Shown one piece after another: positions 26,540-34,922 of a stretch of 46,449 nucleotides of DNA. Origin of the DNA: Legionellaceae bacterium UBA6148 (GTDB taxonomy: Bacteria > Pseudomonadota > Gammaproteobacteria > Legionellales > Legionellaceae). The notes beneath the pieces were generated by a model. That model did not search any database and was not told the DNA's origin. It saw nothing but the letters and a program-made list of their open reading frames with translations. Both the position numbers and the translations under genes were made by a program. Within the stretch, counting starts at the first letter, position 1. The number at the start of each line of letters is the position of its first letter. The stretch is taken from positions 79,178 to 125,626 of the forward strand of contig DIUW01000010.1 in assembly GCA_002423125.1 (NCBI GenBank), in the 5' to 3' direction.

Positions 26540-26541
26540 GT

Positions 26542-27402
26542 TTATTCTCCAGGTCCTGGATTTTGAGGAGCGGAGCCGCGAAGAATAACGGCTGGATTTT
26601 GCCTCATCATGGCACTGACGTGTTCCAAATTAGCCGCAATAACATCTAGGCGTTGCATGAGAGCGGATACTTCGGGAATGGTCTGATGTGTGATTGCATC
26701 GATGCTCTGTTTGCCTGAGCGCATGGTTTTGGATACTTGGTCACTTGCTCCTGACATATGGTGGGCCATATCGCCAATGTCATGTACGCTGATTGCCAAT
26801 TCATGCATAATTTGCGGTAAATCTTTGAGGCTTTGATTGATATTGCGATTATTTTCGGAAATCGTTTGTGATAACTGCTGAAAATTGGCTAAGATTTTTT
26901 TTAAATATTCAGCATTCTCCTGATCAAAAATGTGCTTAAGGCTCTCACTGATTGTCGTTGTATTTTCTTCTAGTTGATTAAAAAAAGACTTGGTATAAGG
27001 GATGACGGGGTAAGGCTGATCGTTTGCTTTTTTCAATGGCGTCAATGTGGGAGACGTGGCGCTTAGCCCGAGGAACGTTGTGCCAGTGAACCCTTGCGTG
27101 ACAAGAGTTGCGCGAGTACTGGTTGTTATCAGGACATTGCTTTGTATTTTTAATAATAGCTTAATTTTTTCTGGATCCTCATCATCCAGTTGAATGTTCG
27201 TGACTTTGCCTATTTTGACGCCATTGAATTTGATCGGTGAATCTTCACTTAGTCCATGGACGGATTCATTAATATAAACCAGATAGGTATTATAGGTTTT
27301 GCTTTCAAAACCGACTGAGAGCCAGAGCAATGCGGACACTAGTGACGCGGCAAGGATGAGTACAATAATTCCAACCATGGTATAATTTGTCTTGGGTTCC
27401 AC
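26542..27402 (-). CDS. MCE-domain lipid-transport protein (MlaD-like)
   Basis: Membrane-anchored periplasmic MCE protein, 286 residues. An N-terminal helix (YTMVGIIVLILAASLVSALLW, about residues 7-28) is followed by one MCE domain (about 40-115) with the motif SPIKFNGVKIGKV. A long helical C-terminal part carries repeated hydrophobic heptads (LKDLPQIM, ISVHDIGDMAHHM). Such proteins form hexamers that carry phospholipids between membranes. I prefer the GTG at 27402, which has AAGAGGA 8 bases upstream; the TTG at 27447 would overlap the ATPase gene and lacks a site. One MCE domain only, so MlaD-like rather than a PqiB/YebT tube. Confidence 0.88.
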   Translation of the reverse strand: MEPKTNYTMVGIIVLILAASLVSALLWLSVGFESKTYNTYLVYINESVHGLSEDSPIKFNGVKIGKVTNIQLDDEDPEKIKLLLKIQSNVLITTSTRATLVTQGFTGTTFLGLSATSPTLTPLKKANDQPYPVIPYTKSFFNQLEENTTTISESLKHIFDQENAEYLKKILANFQQLSQTISENNRNINQSLKDLPQIMHELAISVHDIGDMAHHMSGASDQVSKTMRSGKQSIDAITHQTIPEVSALMQRLDVIAANLEHVSAMMRQNPAVILRGSAPQNPGPGE

Positions 27403-27418
27403 AGGGTTTGTCCTCTTA

Positions 27419-28159
27419 TTATTCAAGGTTGCTGAAATAGTCAGCAATCAATGGATGTGGGTTCTTTCTTAATGTATCAAATGGTTCGACAGAAAGCACT
27501 CGCCCATCTCCAATGAATGCGATTCGATCAGTGCATTGCTTCAATGAATCAACATCATGGCTGATCATGACGATAGTTAAATGCAGAGCATCTCTTAAAA
27601 AAATCACTAGCTCATTAAATTGCCGTGCACCCACAGGGTCAAGCCCGGTTGTCGGTTCGTCTAGAAATAACAGTTCAGGATCCATCGCAATGGCACGCGC
27701 AGTCGCAGCACGGCGCTGCATCCCTCCGCTTAATTCGGCAGGGTATTTGTTTGCCGCTTCGTTGGGTAAGCCCGTGAGACTGAGCTTTGCCATGGCCAAC
27801 TCTTGCATGAATCGTTTATTAAGAGGGGTAAACTCTTGCATCGGATACATGATGTTTTCAAGCACGGTCATGGATGAAAACAACGCACTGTGTTGAAATA
27901 ACATTCCCCATCGACGTCGTATAGCCTGTACTTCATGGTCGTTCAGTGTGCTGATGTTTTTATTAAACAGTTTAATTGTGCCCGCAGTCGGCTTTAATAG
28001 CATCAGTATGCAATGCATGAGCGTTGTTTTACCGCTGCCGCTGCCTCCTATAATGGCAAGAATCTCACCTTTGCGTACATCCAAGTTGACGTCAGTATGT
28101 ATCCACTGACCTCCCAGGTTGTTCTTTAAGCCGCTTACTTCGATAATAGTTTCGTTCAT
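27419..28159 (-). CDS. MCE/Mla-type ABC transporter ATPase (MlaF-like)
   Basis: Cytoplasmic ATPase that powers the lipid transporter, 246 residues. Walker A IIGGSGSGKTTL is near residue 40, the Q-loop LFQHSALF near 90, the ABC signature LSGGMQRRAA near 145, Walker B LLFLDEPTTGLDP near 165 and the switch His in MISHDVDSL near 200. The RRAATARAIA run after the signature is typical of the MlaF/Ttg2A group. The ATG directly abuts the permease stop (TAA then ATG), so expression is coupled. Confidence 0.92.
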   Translation of the reverse strand: MNETIIEVSGLKNNLGGQWIHTDVNLDVRKGEILAIIGGSGSGKTTLMHCILMLLKPTAGTIKLFNKNISTLNDHEVQAIRRRWGMLFQHSALFSSMTVLENIMYPMQEFTPLNKRFMQELAMAKLSLTGLPNEAANKYPAELSGGMQRRAATARAIAMDPELLFLDEPTTGLDPVGARQFNELVIFLRDALHLTIVMISHDVDSLKQCTDRIAFIGDGRVLSVEPFDTLRKNPHPLIADYFSNLE

Positions 28160-29290
28160 TTATAGATGTAACCAGCTATAGATAACCGAATAAGCGGCAT
28201 CTGCGATAATGATCAAAAACAAGGCTTGTACCACACTTTTTGTGGTTTGACTACCAATGCTGCTCGAGTTGGCTTGGACGTTGAAGCCCTGAAAACATCC
28301 GACTAATGCAATTAGGATGGCAAAAGTAGGTGCTTTATACAAGCCTAACAACATTTGTTTAGCTCCTACGGTGTCATTAAGCCGTGTTAAGAAGTCGATG
28401 TATCCAACACTCAGTTTCAATTTCGACATGAACATAGCGCCCAGAATGCTGAACATGTCTGACCAAAAAATCAACAATGGAAACACGATCATGAGGCCTA
28501 GTAATTTGGGTAGAACTAATAATTCAACGGGTGATAAACCCATCGTTAGGATTGCATCTATTTCCTCATTTACTTTCATACTACCAATTTGTGCAGTGAA
28601 GGACGAGCTTGTTCGCCCTGCAACAATAATAGCAGTAATTAATGGTGCAAATTCGCGAAAACAAGCCATTCCAGATAAATAAGCAATGAAGTTGTTCGCT
28701 CCATAAGACTCTAATTGTAATCCCATTTGATATGCCAGAACGAAGCCAATTAGAAATGAAAGTAAGCCGATGATAGGCAGGGCTTGAAGGCCGGCGGTGT
28801 ATATATTGGAAATGAGGCTTGGAATTTGGAGCCGTTTCCAATGACCTGCCGCGGCGAAGAGCCTGCTACTTAAATTGCCGATAAGGACAATTAAGCCATC
28901 GATTTGATTTAATTTAAATATGGCTTCCTTTCCTAAATTATAAAGGATGGAATGTGTAACAGGTGGCGCAGGTACGTAATCGATACTGGTTTGTTTGCTT
29001 TCTAATAAAGCAATCAACTCAATTTGTTTGGGATGAAAATGCAGGAGTTGAATGTTGCCTTTATTTCGCTTTAGCTGATGCATGCATTGGATCAGGGCAA
29101 GTGCTCCGGCACTGTCGAATTCAGAAATCCCCTCACCGCTAATTGTAATCGTTTGAGAGGGTAATAACGGTTTTATTTGTTCAATAGTGTTTAAAAAATC
29201 GCCTATTAATAAAATGGACCATGACCCTTTGCATGCGTAAAGCTCCGTGCTGTTGATGATAAGTTCTGCTTCAGTTTGTTCTGTTTTCAT
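28160..29290 (-). CDS. STAS-MlaE fusion permease
   Basis: Inner-membrane permease of an MCE transporter, 376 residues in two parts. Residues 1-100 form a STAS-like domain (TITISGEGISEFDSAGALALIQ) comparable to MlaB, the small regulator that binds the ATPase in E. coli. Residues about 110-376 form the MlaE/YrbE permease with about five to six helices and the conserved SSSFTAQIGSMKVNEEIDAI region, read here as the GRTSSSFTAQIGSMKVNEE coupling segment. The fusion replaces a separate mlaB gene. It is the first gene of the operon; the 211-bp gap upstream should hold the promoter, but no clear one is seen. Confidence 0.9.
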   Translation of the reverse strand: MKTEQTEAELIINSTELYACKGSWSILLIGDFLNTIEQIKPLLPSQTITISGEGISEFDSAGALALIQCMHQLKRNKGNIQLLHFHPKQIELIALLESKQTSIDYVPAPPVTHSILYNLGKEAIFKLNQIDGLIVLIGNLSSRLFAAAGHWKRLQIPSLISNIYTAGLQALPIIGLLSFLIGFVLAYQMGLQLESYGANNFIAYLSGMACFREFAPLITAIIVAGRTSSSFTAQIGSMKVNEEIDAILTMGLSPVELLVLPKLLGLMIVFPLLIFWSDMFSILGAMFMSKLKLSVGYIDFLTRLNDTVGAKQMLLGLYKAPTFAILIALVGCFQGFNVQANSSSIGSQTTKSVVQALFLIIIADAAYSVIYSWLHL

Positions 29291-29404
29291 AGTCGGTCAG
29301 GTTTGGGAATCATGGTTAGGAGGCAAGAAAAAATCATGATTAAGGATATCTTGTGGGGCCGTCAAAATCAACTTTAAATTACCGTGCTATACCCATCTAA
29401 ATGT

Positions 29405-29434
29405 CGTCTCTGCGAACACAGTGAAGCAACCCAG
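29405..29434. repeat. Decayed copy of the 38.3-kb palindromic repeat arm
   Basis: In the 211-bp gap between tsaC and the MCE operon, GTCTCTGCGA followed by GTGAAGCAACCCAG aligns with the repeat arm at 38355-38381 (shared GTC, TGCGA and GAAGCAACCCAG). A matching right arm is no longer recognisable. Nothing else in this gap supports a gene. Confidence 0.5.
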
Positions 29435-29501
29435 GGCTTAATGCACGGAACCCTGAAAAACTAGGGGTCAAGTCTAGTTATAATATTATTCATGGTGCTC
29501 T

Positions 29502-30053
29502 CTAACGTAACCGTTGATTACTTCGCACATCATATATGGCACTCGGCTGTATAAATTCGCCTAGTTGGCCTTGAATAAGGGCATCGATGCCTTTGGGAAA
29601 GTGATGGAGTAGCTCTGTTTCATTTTTGGCAGGTGGCTGCCCGCTGAGATTTGCGCTGGTTGAAACAATCGGTTGCTTCATCGCCAGCGCATGAGCGACG
29701 GGATGCGCACTCATGCGAATGGCAACACTGTCTTGACCACCCGTGAGCCATTCGGGAAGAGAAGGTGCTTTTGGAAAAATCCACGTGACGAATCCAGGCC
29801 ATGTTGCGCGAACACGCGCAAGCTGCTCATCATTAATCGGTGCTATCAGTGGGAATAATTGTGACCAATCCGCAATTAATAAAATGAAGCCTTTTTCTGC
29901 GCCACGTCCTTTGAGAGCTTGAATGGCCTCAACGGACGCCTGGTTAAATGGATCGCAGCCTAAACCATATACCGCTTCTGTGGGATAGGCCAAAATTCCA
30001 CCTTGTTGTACTAACTTATCGACTTCATTCGCAAGTAGACTAAGCATCTTCAT
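29502..30053 (-). CDS. tsaC: Threonylcarbamoyl-AMP synthase TsaC/YrdC
   Basis: Makes threonylcarbamoyl-AMP from threonine, bicarbonate and ATP, the first step of the t6A37 tRNA modification. The 183 residues match single-domain TsaC (E. coli 190) rather than the longer Sua5. Conserved motifs: GGILAYPTEAVYGLGCDP near residue 20, LKGRGAEKGFILL near 48 and VSTSANLSGQPP near 130. The start at 30053 overlaps ppiB by 14 bases; a second ATG at 30047 is also possible. It is the last gene of the cytochrome-dsbB-tgt-ppiB-tsaC run. Confidence 0.95.
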   Translation of the reverse strand: MKMLSLLANEVDKLVQQGGILAYPTEAVYGLGCDPFNQASVEAIQALKGRGAEKGFILLIADWSQLFPLIAPINDEQLARVRATWPGFVTWIFPKAPSLPEWLTGGQDSVAIRMSAHPVAHALAMKQPIVSTSANLSGQPPAKNETELLHHFPKGIDALIQGQLGEFIQPSAIYDVRSNQRLR

Positions 30054-30534
30054 GAATGCTGTGAATGATGATGTCCTCTAATGGAACATCTCCGTGACCG
30101 TGACGTTGGCCTGTTTGCGCTTTTGCAATTGCATCGACTACGTCCATTCCTGAAATGACTTCACCAAATGCACAATAGCCGTGACCTTGTGGTTGCGTGC
30201 CGTTGTAATTTAAAAATGCATTGTCAGCTACATTAATGAAAAACTGAGAGGTTGCTGAATGAGGATCCATCGTTCTTGCCATTGCAATGGTTCCGCGCTT
30301 ATTAGCAAAGCCTGTTTCAGCTTCATTTTTTATTGGTTTATCAGTTGCTTTGTTTTCCATGTCTGTTGTAAATCCACCGCCTTGAATCATGAATCCATCG
30401 ATAACACGGTGAAAAATGGTGTCGTTATAAAAATGACGTCGAACATAGTTCAAGAAATTGGCCACGGTTTCTGGCGCTTTTTCTTCGTTTAATTGAATGT
30501 GTATATCACCTTTAGATGTCTTGATAATGATCAT
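30040..30534 (-). CDS. ppiB: Peptidyl-prolyl cis-trans isomerase B (cyclophilin)
   Basis: Cytoplasmic cyclophilin of 164 residues, the same length as E. coli PpiB. The active-site run FHRVIDGFMIQGG is at about 41-53, with SATSQFFINV near 93-102 and YCAFGEVISGMDVVD near 120. There is no signal peptide, so it is PpiB rather than the periplasmic PpiA. AAGGAG precedes the ATG at 30534. The gene overlaps the end of tgt by 23 bases and the start of tsaC by 14. Confidence 0.95.
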   Translation of the reverse strand: MIIIKTSKGDIHIQLNEEKAPETVANFLNYVRRHFYNDTIFHRVIDGFMIQGGGFTTDMENKATDKPIKNEAETGFANKRGTIAMARTMDPHSATSQFFINVADNAFLNYNGTQPQGHGYCAFGEVISGMDVVDAIAKAQTGQRHGHGDVPLEDIIIHSIHEDA

Positions 30535-31693
30535 GATTACTCCTTTTGATAATTAAGTTGCGCATTTTAGCACAAGTATCGTGCATGACGTGAATATTAT
30601 GAATGCTTGCCAGTGCCGTGAATAAGTTTGCTTTTTGTTTGAATAAGTGATGAAGAGCTGCTCGTGAATAATGAAGGCAGGTATAACATGAGCAACTGGG
30701 CATGATAGGAGATGGGTCATCGGCAAAGCACGCTTTTTTAATTTGAATCCGTTCATTTTCATAAGTGCTTTTAAACCGGAGCCAATTATTTTCTTCGACC
30801 ACTTCACCACAATACAAGGCTCCATGTCGTGCGTTACGTGTTGGTGCAACGCAGTCGAAAAGATCGATTCCTTCGGCTACAACATCCAATAGATCCTGAG
30901 GTGACATTCCTACGCCCATTGTGTAACGTGGTTTATTTTCAGGTAGATACGGATAGACCCAGCGGATGACCTCAACGGTTTTAATCATATCAAAGCCAAT
31001 GGTTTCACCTCCAATCGCAACGCCATCGGTGTTCATCGAGGTCACAAATCGCGCGCTTTCCTGACGAAGATCGGCAAACGTTCCTCCTTGGATAATGCCG
31101 AAGAGTGCCTGCTGATGGCCATAGCGTGATGTGGGGTATTGTTGATGATAAGCGATGGATTGTTGAAGCCAGCGGTGAGTTCGCGTCATGATGTGCTGCA
31201 CTTCGTCGCGTGAGCAGCTATCGGGGGTGCATTGGTCAAATGCCATGATAATATCAGCACCGATGATTTTTTGAGTTTCGAGTGACATTTCTGGAGTCAT
31301 ATGAATGACGCGAGTGGTTGACTCAGGTAAAACGAAATGCGCACCTTCTTCGTCGATGGTGCAGATTTCAGCATTTTTTGACAAGCTAAAGACTTGAAAA
31401 CCACCGCTATCGGTTAGCATGGGTCCATGCCAGCCCATGAACGCATGCATTCCTCCTGCGCGTTCAATCACATCCATTCCGGGTGCGCAGAGCATGTGAT
31501 AGGTGTTTCCGCCTAAAATAATTTGGCTACCGGCTTCGAGTAACTCAGCGGGGGTCATGTTGTTGACCCCGGCGCGGGTTCCTACAGGCATGAATGTTGG
31601 CGTGAGCAGTTCCCCATGCGGCGTTGATACACGTGTAACACGTGCTTTTGTGCATGGATCGCGGTGGAGAACGTTGCAGTGAAATGAATTCAT
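30512..31693 (-). CDS. tgt: tRNA-guanine transglycosylase
   Basis: Exchanges guanine-34 for preQ1 in tRNAs with GUN anticodons, including tRNA-Asn, which is encoded in this window. The catalytic Asp95 is in LTDSGGFQ, the nucleophile Asp280 in GIDLFDCVAPTRNARHG, and the zinc ligands are Cys334, Cys336, Cys339 and His365 (CSCYTC then IHNIH). The 393 residues exceed the usual ~375 by a short C-terminal tail. The start codon overlaps the dsbB stop in ATGA. The other queuosine genes (queA, yajC-secDF, often adjacent in gammaproteobacteria) are absent here. Confidence 0.96.
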   Translation of the reverse strand: MNSFHCNVLHRDPCTKARVTRVSTPHGELLTPTFMPVGTRAGVNNMTPAELLEAGSQIILGGNTYHMLCAPGMDVIERAGGMHAFMGWHGPMLTDSGGFQVFSLSKNAEICTIDEEGAHFVLPESTTRVIHMTPEMSLETQKIIGADIIMAFDQCTPDSCSRDEVQHIMTRTHRWLQQSIAYHQQYPTSRYGHQQALFGIIQGGTFADLRQESARFVTSMNTDGVAIGGETIGFDMIKTVEVIRWVYPYLPENKPRYTMGVGMSPQDLLDVVAEGIDLFDCVAPTRNARHGALYCGEVVEENNWLRFKSTYENERIQIKKACFADDPSPIMPSCSCYTCLHYSRAALHHLFKQKANLFTALASIHNIHVMHDTCAKMRNLIIKRSNHDHYQDI

Positions 31694-32187
31694 TTTGTGC
31701 GGTCTAGTAAGTATAAAAGAAAGCTATTCACACATCCGATGCATAAAAAATAAAAAGCGGACCACATCGGAAGTGACAATCCAAACAATGTCCATTCTAT
31801 TTTGGTACAATCTCCTGAGCCCCAAAAGAGCGCATGAACCGTATTTTGCCAAGGAAAATAATGTATTAATACAGAAAGTCCCGGTAAACACGCGGGGATT
31901 TGATCGCCTGGCAATGATTGTAGCCACAGCTGTCTTATGGCAAAAAACAAACCGGCTCCAACCAATACCAGTTGGGTTATCATGAGTGATTTACGGCGAT
32001 CACTTTTTTGTCGGTATAAACCGATAGCGCTGATCAGGGTGATAAAAATAACACATAATCGTTGCATAAGACACAATGGGCAAGGATCGAAGCCTTTGAT
32101 GTATTGCAAATAAAATGACGCGCCAAGCACAAGAAGGCTCAGTGCAAAGACTAAATAGTGTAATGTTGGGTACGTTTTATTGTTCAT
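31690..32187 (-). CDS. dsbB: Disulfide bond formation protein B
   Basis: Inner-membrane oxidase that reoxidises DsbA and passes electrons to quinone. It has 165 residues and four membrane helices. The first redox pair is Cys36-Cys39 in FDPCPLCLMQR, the second is Cys100 and Cys127 in the second periplasmic loop, and the quinone-contact Arg follows the first pair. Both ends overlap neighbours by ATGA (cytochrome c upstream, tgt downstream), so it is translationally coupled. The ubiquinone it needs ties it loosely to the ubiD gene at 6950-8419. Confidence 0.95.
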   Translation of the reverse strand: MNNKTYPTLHYLVFALSLLVLGASFYLQYIKGFDPCPLCLMQRLCVIFITLISAIGLYRQKSDRRKSLMITQLVLVGAGLFFAIRQLWLQSLPGDQIPACLPGLSVLIHYFPWQNTVHALFWGSGDCTKIEWTLFGLSLPMWSAFYFLCIGCVNSFLLYLLDRTK

Positions 32188-32618
32188 TTTTGTGGGACCA
32201 TATAGTTAATAGCTGCTTTTATATCCGAATCACTGCACTCTTGGCAAGTTCCTTTCGCAGGCATTGCATTCATTCCTTTTATAGCAATACTGACAAGTGC
32301 ATTGATGTCAGATTTAGCAAGACGAGGTTTCCAGCTGGTTTCATCCCTAAATTTAGGTGCTCCAGCAATCCCATCGCGATGGCAAACAACACAGTGTTTT
32401 TCATAAATTTCTTGACCGAGTGAATTTGCCTCTGCAGCGATAGATGGTTTCTTTTCTGCTGTTACAGGGGCGGAAGTCTTTACCGGTTCTTTTGGCTCTT
32501 CAATACGCACACTTCCGATGGGTTTAATACGCTGTTGAATTTGGTCGCGATCGTCATCGATCGTCGCATACATTGATGACGGGAAAAAAATCAGCAATAG
32601 GAAAAAAATACGCAACAT
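32184..32618 (-). CDS. Cytochrome c5-type monoheme protein
   Basis: Periplasmic class I cytochrome c, 144 residues. A signal peptide or N-terminal anchor (FFLLLIFFPSSMYA) is followed by a Pro/Lys/Glu-rich linker (about 25-65). The heme domain then has CVVCH at Cys76-Cys79-His80, and the likely axial Met is in MNAMPAKG near 117. A second cysteine pair (GTCQECSD) after the Met is characteristic of cytochrome c5. It probably shuttles electrons in the periplasm. It starts the five-gene coupled operon, with dsbB beginning at its stop (ATGA). Confidence 0.88.
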   Translation of the reverse strand: MLRIFFLLLIFFPSSMYATIDDDRDQIQQRIKPIGSVRIEEPKEPVKTSAPVTAEKKPSIAAEANSLGQEIYEKHCVVCHRDGIAGAPKFRDETSWKPRLAKSDINALVSIAIKGMNAMPAKGTCQECSDSDIKAAINYMVPQK

Positions 32619-32750
32619 GGTGCTCTCTTTTATAGACTTGGCTTATGAGAAGTATAGCTCGTCTATGAAAAAGAATCATCGTCGGTTTAACCAAATAGAC
32701 TATGATAGGATAATGATAGGAAACGAATCAGTTAACTTAGGAGAGTCAAA

Positions 32751-33908
32751 ATGGATGATTTATTGCATCTGGATGAGCAATTGCAAGATGATGAGCGGAT
32801 GATTCGAGATACTGTTGCGCGTTTTGTGAGCCAAGATGTTATTCCGATTATGGCTGAATCATTTGAACAAGCCGTTTTTCCTCATGAATTCATACAAAAA
32901 ACAGCTGATTTGGGCCTACTTGGTCTGACATTACCCATTGAATATGGTGGTTCAGGAGCGTCTTATGTTTCGTATGGTCTGGTTTGTCAAGAATTGGAAC
33001 GTGGTGACAGTGGGTTACGCAGCTTTGTTTCAGTACAAAGCTCGTTGTGTATGTACCCTATTTTTAAATTTGGCAATGAAGCACAAAAACAACGATTTTT
33101 ACCTCAAATGGCAATGGGTAAGATCATTGGTTGTTTTGGTCTGACCGAACCTGACTCAGGCTCAGATCCTGCTAGCATGCGAACAACTGCTAAAAAAGTA
33201 GACGGTGGGTGGGTGCTCAACGGAGCTAAATTGTGGATTACCAATGCACCGATTGCCACTATTGCAATTGTTTGGGCGAATACGGACGAAGGTATTCGTG
33301 GCTTTATTGTTGAAAGTGAATTTAAAGGATTTACACGCCCAGAGATCACATTAAAAATGTCATTACGTGCATCAAACACCGGTGAGCTCGTGTTCAATGA
33401 TGTGTTTGTTCCTGATGAAAATCTGTTACCAGGCACTGTTAAAGGATTAAGCGCAGCATTGAGTTGTCTGAACCAAGCTCGATTTGGAATCGCCTGGGGA
33501 GTCATTGGCGCGGCTATGGCGTGTTTTGATATTACAAACGACTATTTATTAGAGCGTAAGCAATTTGAAAAACCTCTGGCATCGTTCCAGTTGATACAAA
33601 AAGATTTAGCGGACATGTATAGTGAAATTATTAAAGCACAATGGTTAAATTTACAAATCGGCCGTCTCAAAGAACAGCAGCGTGAAACGCCAGTGATGAT
33701 TTCACTTGCCAAGAGAAATGCTTGCCGTGAGGCGCTCAACATTGCTCGTATGTGCCGCAGTTTATTAGGCGCGAATGGGATTAGCTTAGAATATCAGGTG
33801 ATTCGCCATATGCTGAATTTAGAGTCGGTGCTGACTTATGAAGGGACTGATAACGTGCATACTTTGGTGTTAGGGCGACATCTTACAGGGATTAATGCAT
33901 TTAGTTGA
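32751..33908 (+). CDS. gcdH: Glutaryl-CoA dehydrogenase
   Basis: FAD-dependent acyl-CoA dehydrogenase, 385 residues. The best match is glutaryl-CoA dehydrogenase, which oxidises and decarboxylates glutaryl-CoA to crotonyl-CoA in lysine and tryptophan breakdown. Supporting residues are the FAD/substrate run CFGLTEPDSGSDP (128-140), the glutaryl-specific Arg90 in SGLRSFVSVQSSL, KLWITNAPIA and the catalytic Glu364 in LTYEGTDNVH. AGGAGAG lies 5-7 bases before the ATG. The gene is monocistronic, divergent from the cytochrome operon and closed by a hairpin at 33930-33957. Other lysine-catabolic genes are not in view. Confidence 0.9.
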   Translation: MDDLLHLDEQLQDDERMIRDTVARFVSQDVIPIMAESFEQAVFPHEFIQKTADLGLLGLTLPIEYGGSGASYVSYGLVCQELERGDSGLRSFVSVQSSLCMYPIFKFGNEAQKQRFLPQMAMGKIIGCFGLTEPDSGSDPASMRTTAKKVDGGWVLNGAKLWITNAPIATIAIVWANTDEGIRGFIVESEFKGFTRPEITLKMSLRASNTGELVFNDVFVPDENLLPGTVKGLSAALSCLNQARFGIAWGVIGAAMACFDITNDYLLERKQFEKPLASFQLIQKDLADMYSEIIKAQWLNLQIGRLKEQQRETPVMISLAKRNACREALNIARMCRSLLGANGISLEYQVIRHMLNLESVLTYEGTDNVHTLVLGRHLTGINAFS

Positions 33909-33929
33909 GTGTTCTGACGGGAGTCAATT

Positions 33930-33957
33930 GCCCGGGTTTGCTTTGCGGCACCCGGGC
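33930..33957. terminator. GC-rich hairpin between convergent genes
   Basis: GCCCGGGT (33930-33937) and ACCCGGGC (33950-33957) form a perfect 8-bp stem with a 12-nt loop, 22 bases after the gcdH stop and before the end of the convergent membrane-protein gene. A probable bidirectional terminator without a strong T-run. Confidence 0.55.
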
Positions 33958-33964
33958 GACCAAA

Positions 33965-34456
33965 TTAGTCATTTTTTCTTAACATGACCATATAAAATAT
34001 TAACAATATCGGTATTAATATATCCATATAAAACCATGAGCCTGCGTTACCTATTATGGCGCTATTGTTTTCAATGAGTTGGCGGGCCTGACCGATTGCA
34101 CATCCCCATAACCAAACAGTACTTCCAATAACCGTTGCCAAGCGGAACTGATAGCTTCGATGAGTAGACAAAATTGCAAGAACCCCGATTGCTAAATTGG
34201 CCACAGCAACCTCATATTGAAACGGGCTGTTCACCCAACCAATTGTCTCTGCTGTGAAAATGGGGAAATAGGCATGCAGAATAAATGCATAAATGGCGGT
34301 CATTCCCAACGGCAATAAAGAAACCCATCGGTATAATATTTCATATATTGACAAATCCTTGTTCGCGAGTCGATTCAAAAAGGTTAAAACAAACGCTAGA
34401 ATCAGCATGGATAAACCAAAGTTACTGAGCGTTAATCGAATTAAATTATCCATCAT
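33965..34456 (-). CDS. Four-helix inner-membrane protein, unknown function
   Basis: A 163-residue protein with about four hydrophobic segments (13-30, 45-65, 83-100, 110-125, with a last one near 143-160). The stretch WVNSPFQYEVAVANLAIGVLAILS resembles a widely distributed small membrane family that I associate with DUF6790, but this is from memory. GGAGA lies about 8 bases before the ATG at 34456 (a second ATG at 34453 is equally possible). Function is unknown and neighbours give no hint. Confidence 0.65.
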   Translation of the reverse strand: MMDNLIRLTLSNFGLSMLILAFVLTFLNRLANKDLSIYEILYRWVSLLPLGMTAIYAFILHAYFPIFTAETIGWVNSPFQYEVAVANLAIGVLAILSTHRSYQFRLATVIGSTVWLWGCAIGQARQLIENNSAIIGNAGSWFYMDILIPILLIFYMVMLRKND

Positions 34457-34586
34457 TCCATATTCTCCAAAAGTGGTTTAAAAACATAAGCACTACTCAT
34501 CCTAGCATAGTGCGATCAACTAAGTATATTTTTTCTGTAGCGGCACAGTAGAAATCTCTCCTTTTGAGCTCATCGTGTTAATCGCT

Positions 34587-34853
34587 CTATTTTTTTGGAA
34601 TCGAGATCAACGTTATTGTATCGCCAGTTTTCACGCGAGCGTTTCTTAATTTAGCTCGTTCGCTCGGGGGGGCTGTGACGGTAACCCTTTGGCCATTACT
34701 AAGCCTTAAAAGTATCGTATTGGAGTTATTTCTTGTCATTTGTATGTCCGCAATGGTACCTCCCTCCGTACCTGCCGTCTCAGGAATAGACATCGCAAAA
34801 CCTATACTGGCGCATAAAGCCATCATGACAACGCTTATCAATAAATGGTTCAT
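34587..34853 (-). CDS. Small secreted protein, unknown function
   Basis: An 88-residue protein with a signal peptide (LLISVVMMALCASIGFA, likely cleavage near residue 20). The mature domain has about 65 residues and ends in a lysine pair. The mature part alternates strand-like segments (TILLRLSNGQRVTVTAPP and GDTITLISIP), suggesting a small beta fold in the periplasm. GGAGA precedes the ATG. It lies next to another secreted protein on the same strand, 69 bases downstream of it, but with its own ribosome binding site. No family recognised. Confidence 0.65.
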   Translation of the reverse strand: MNHLLISVVMMALCASIGFAMSIPETAGTEGGTIADIQMTRNNSNTILLRLSNGQRVTVTAPPSERAKLRNARVKTGDTITLISIPKK

Positions 34854-34922
34854 ATTGATTCTCCATAGTTTGCCTATATTATAACTATAGATTACGTTGC
34901 TTGTTCTGTCGAAGTTGGCCGC

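Noticed and set aside
32617..32802. Plus-strand 61-aa ORF before gcdH
   Set aside because: Overlaps the gcdH start in a different frame, with no ribosome binding site of its own.
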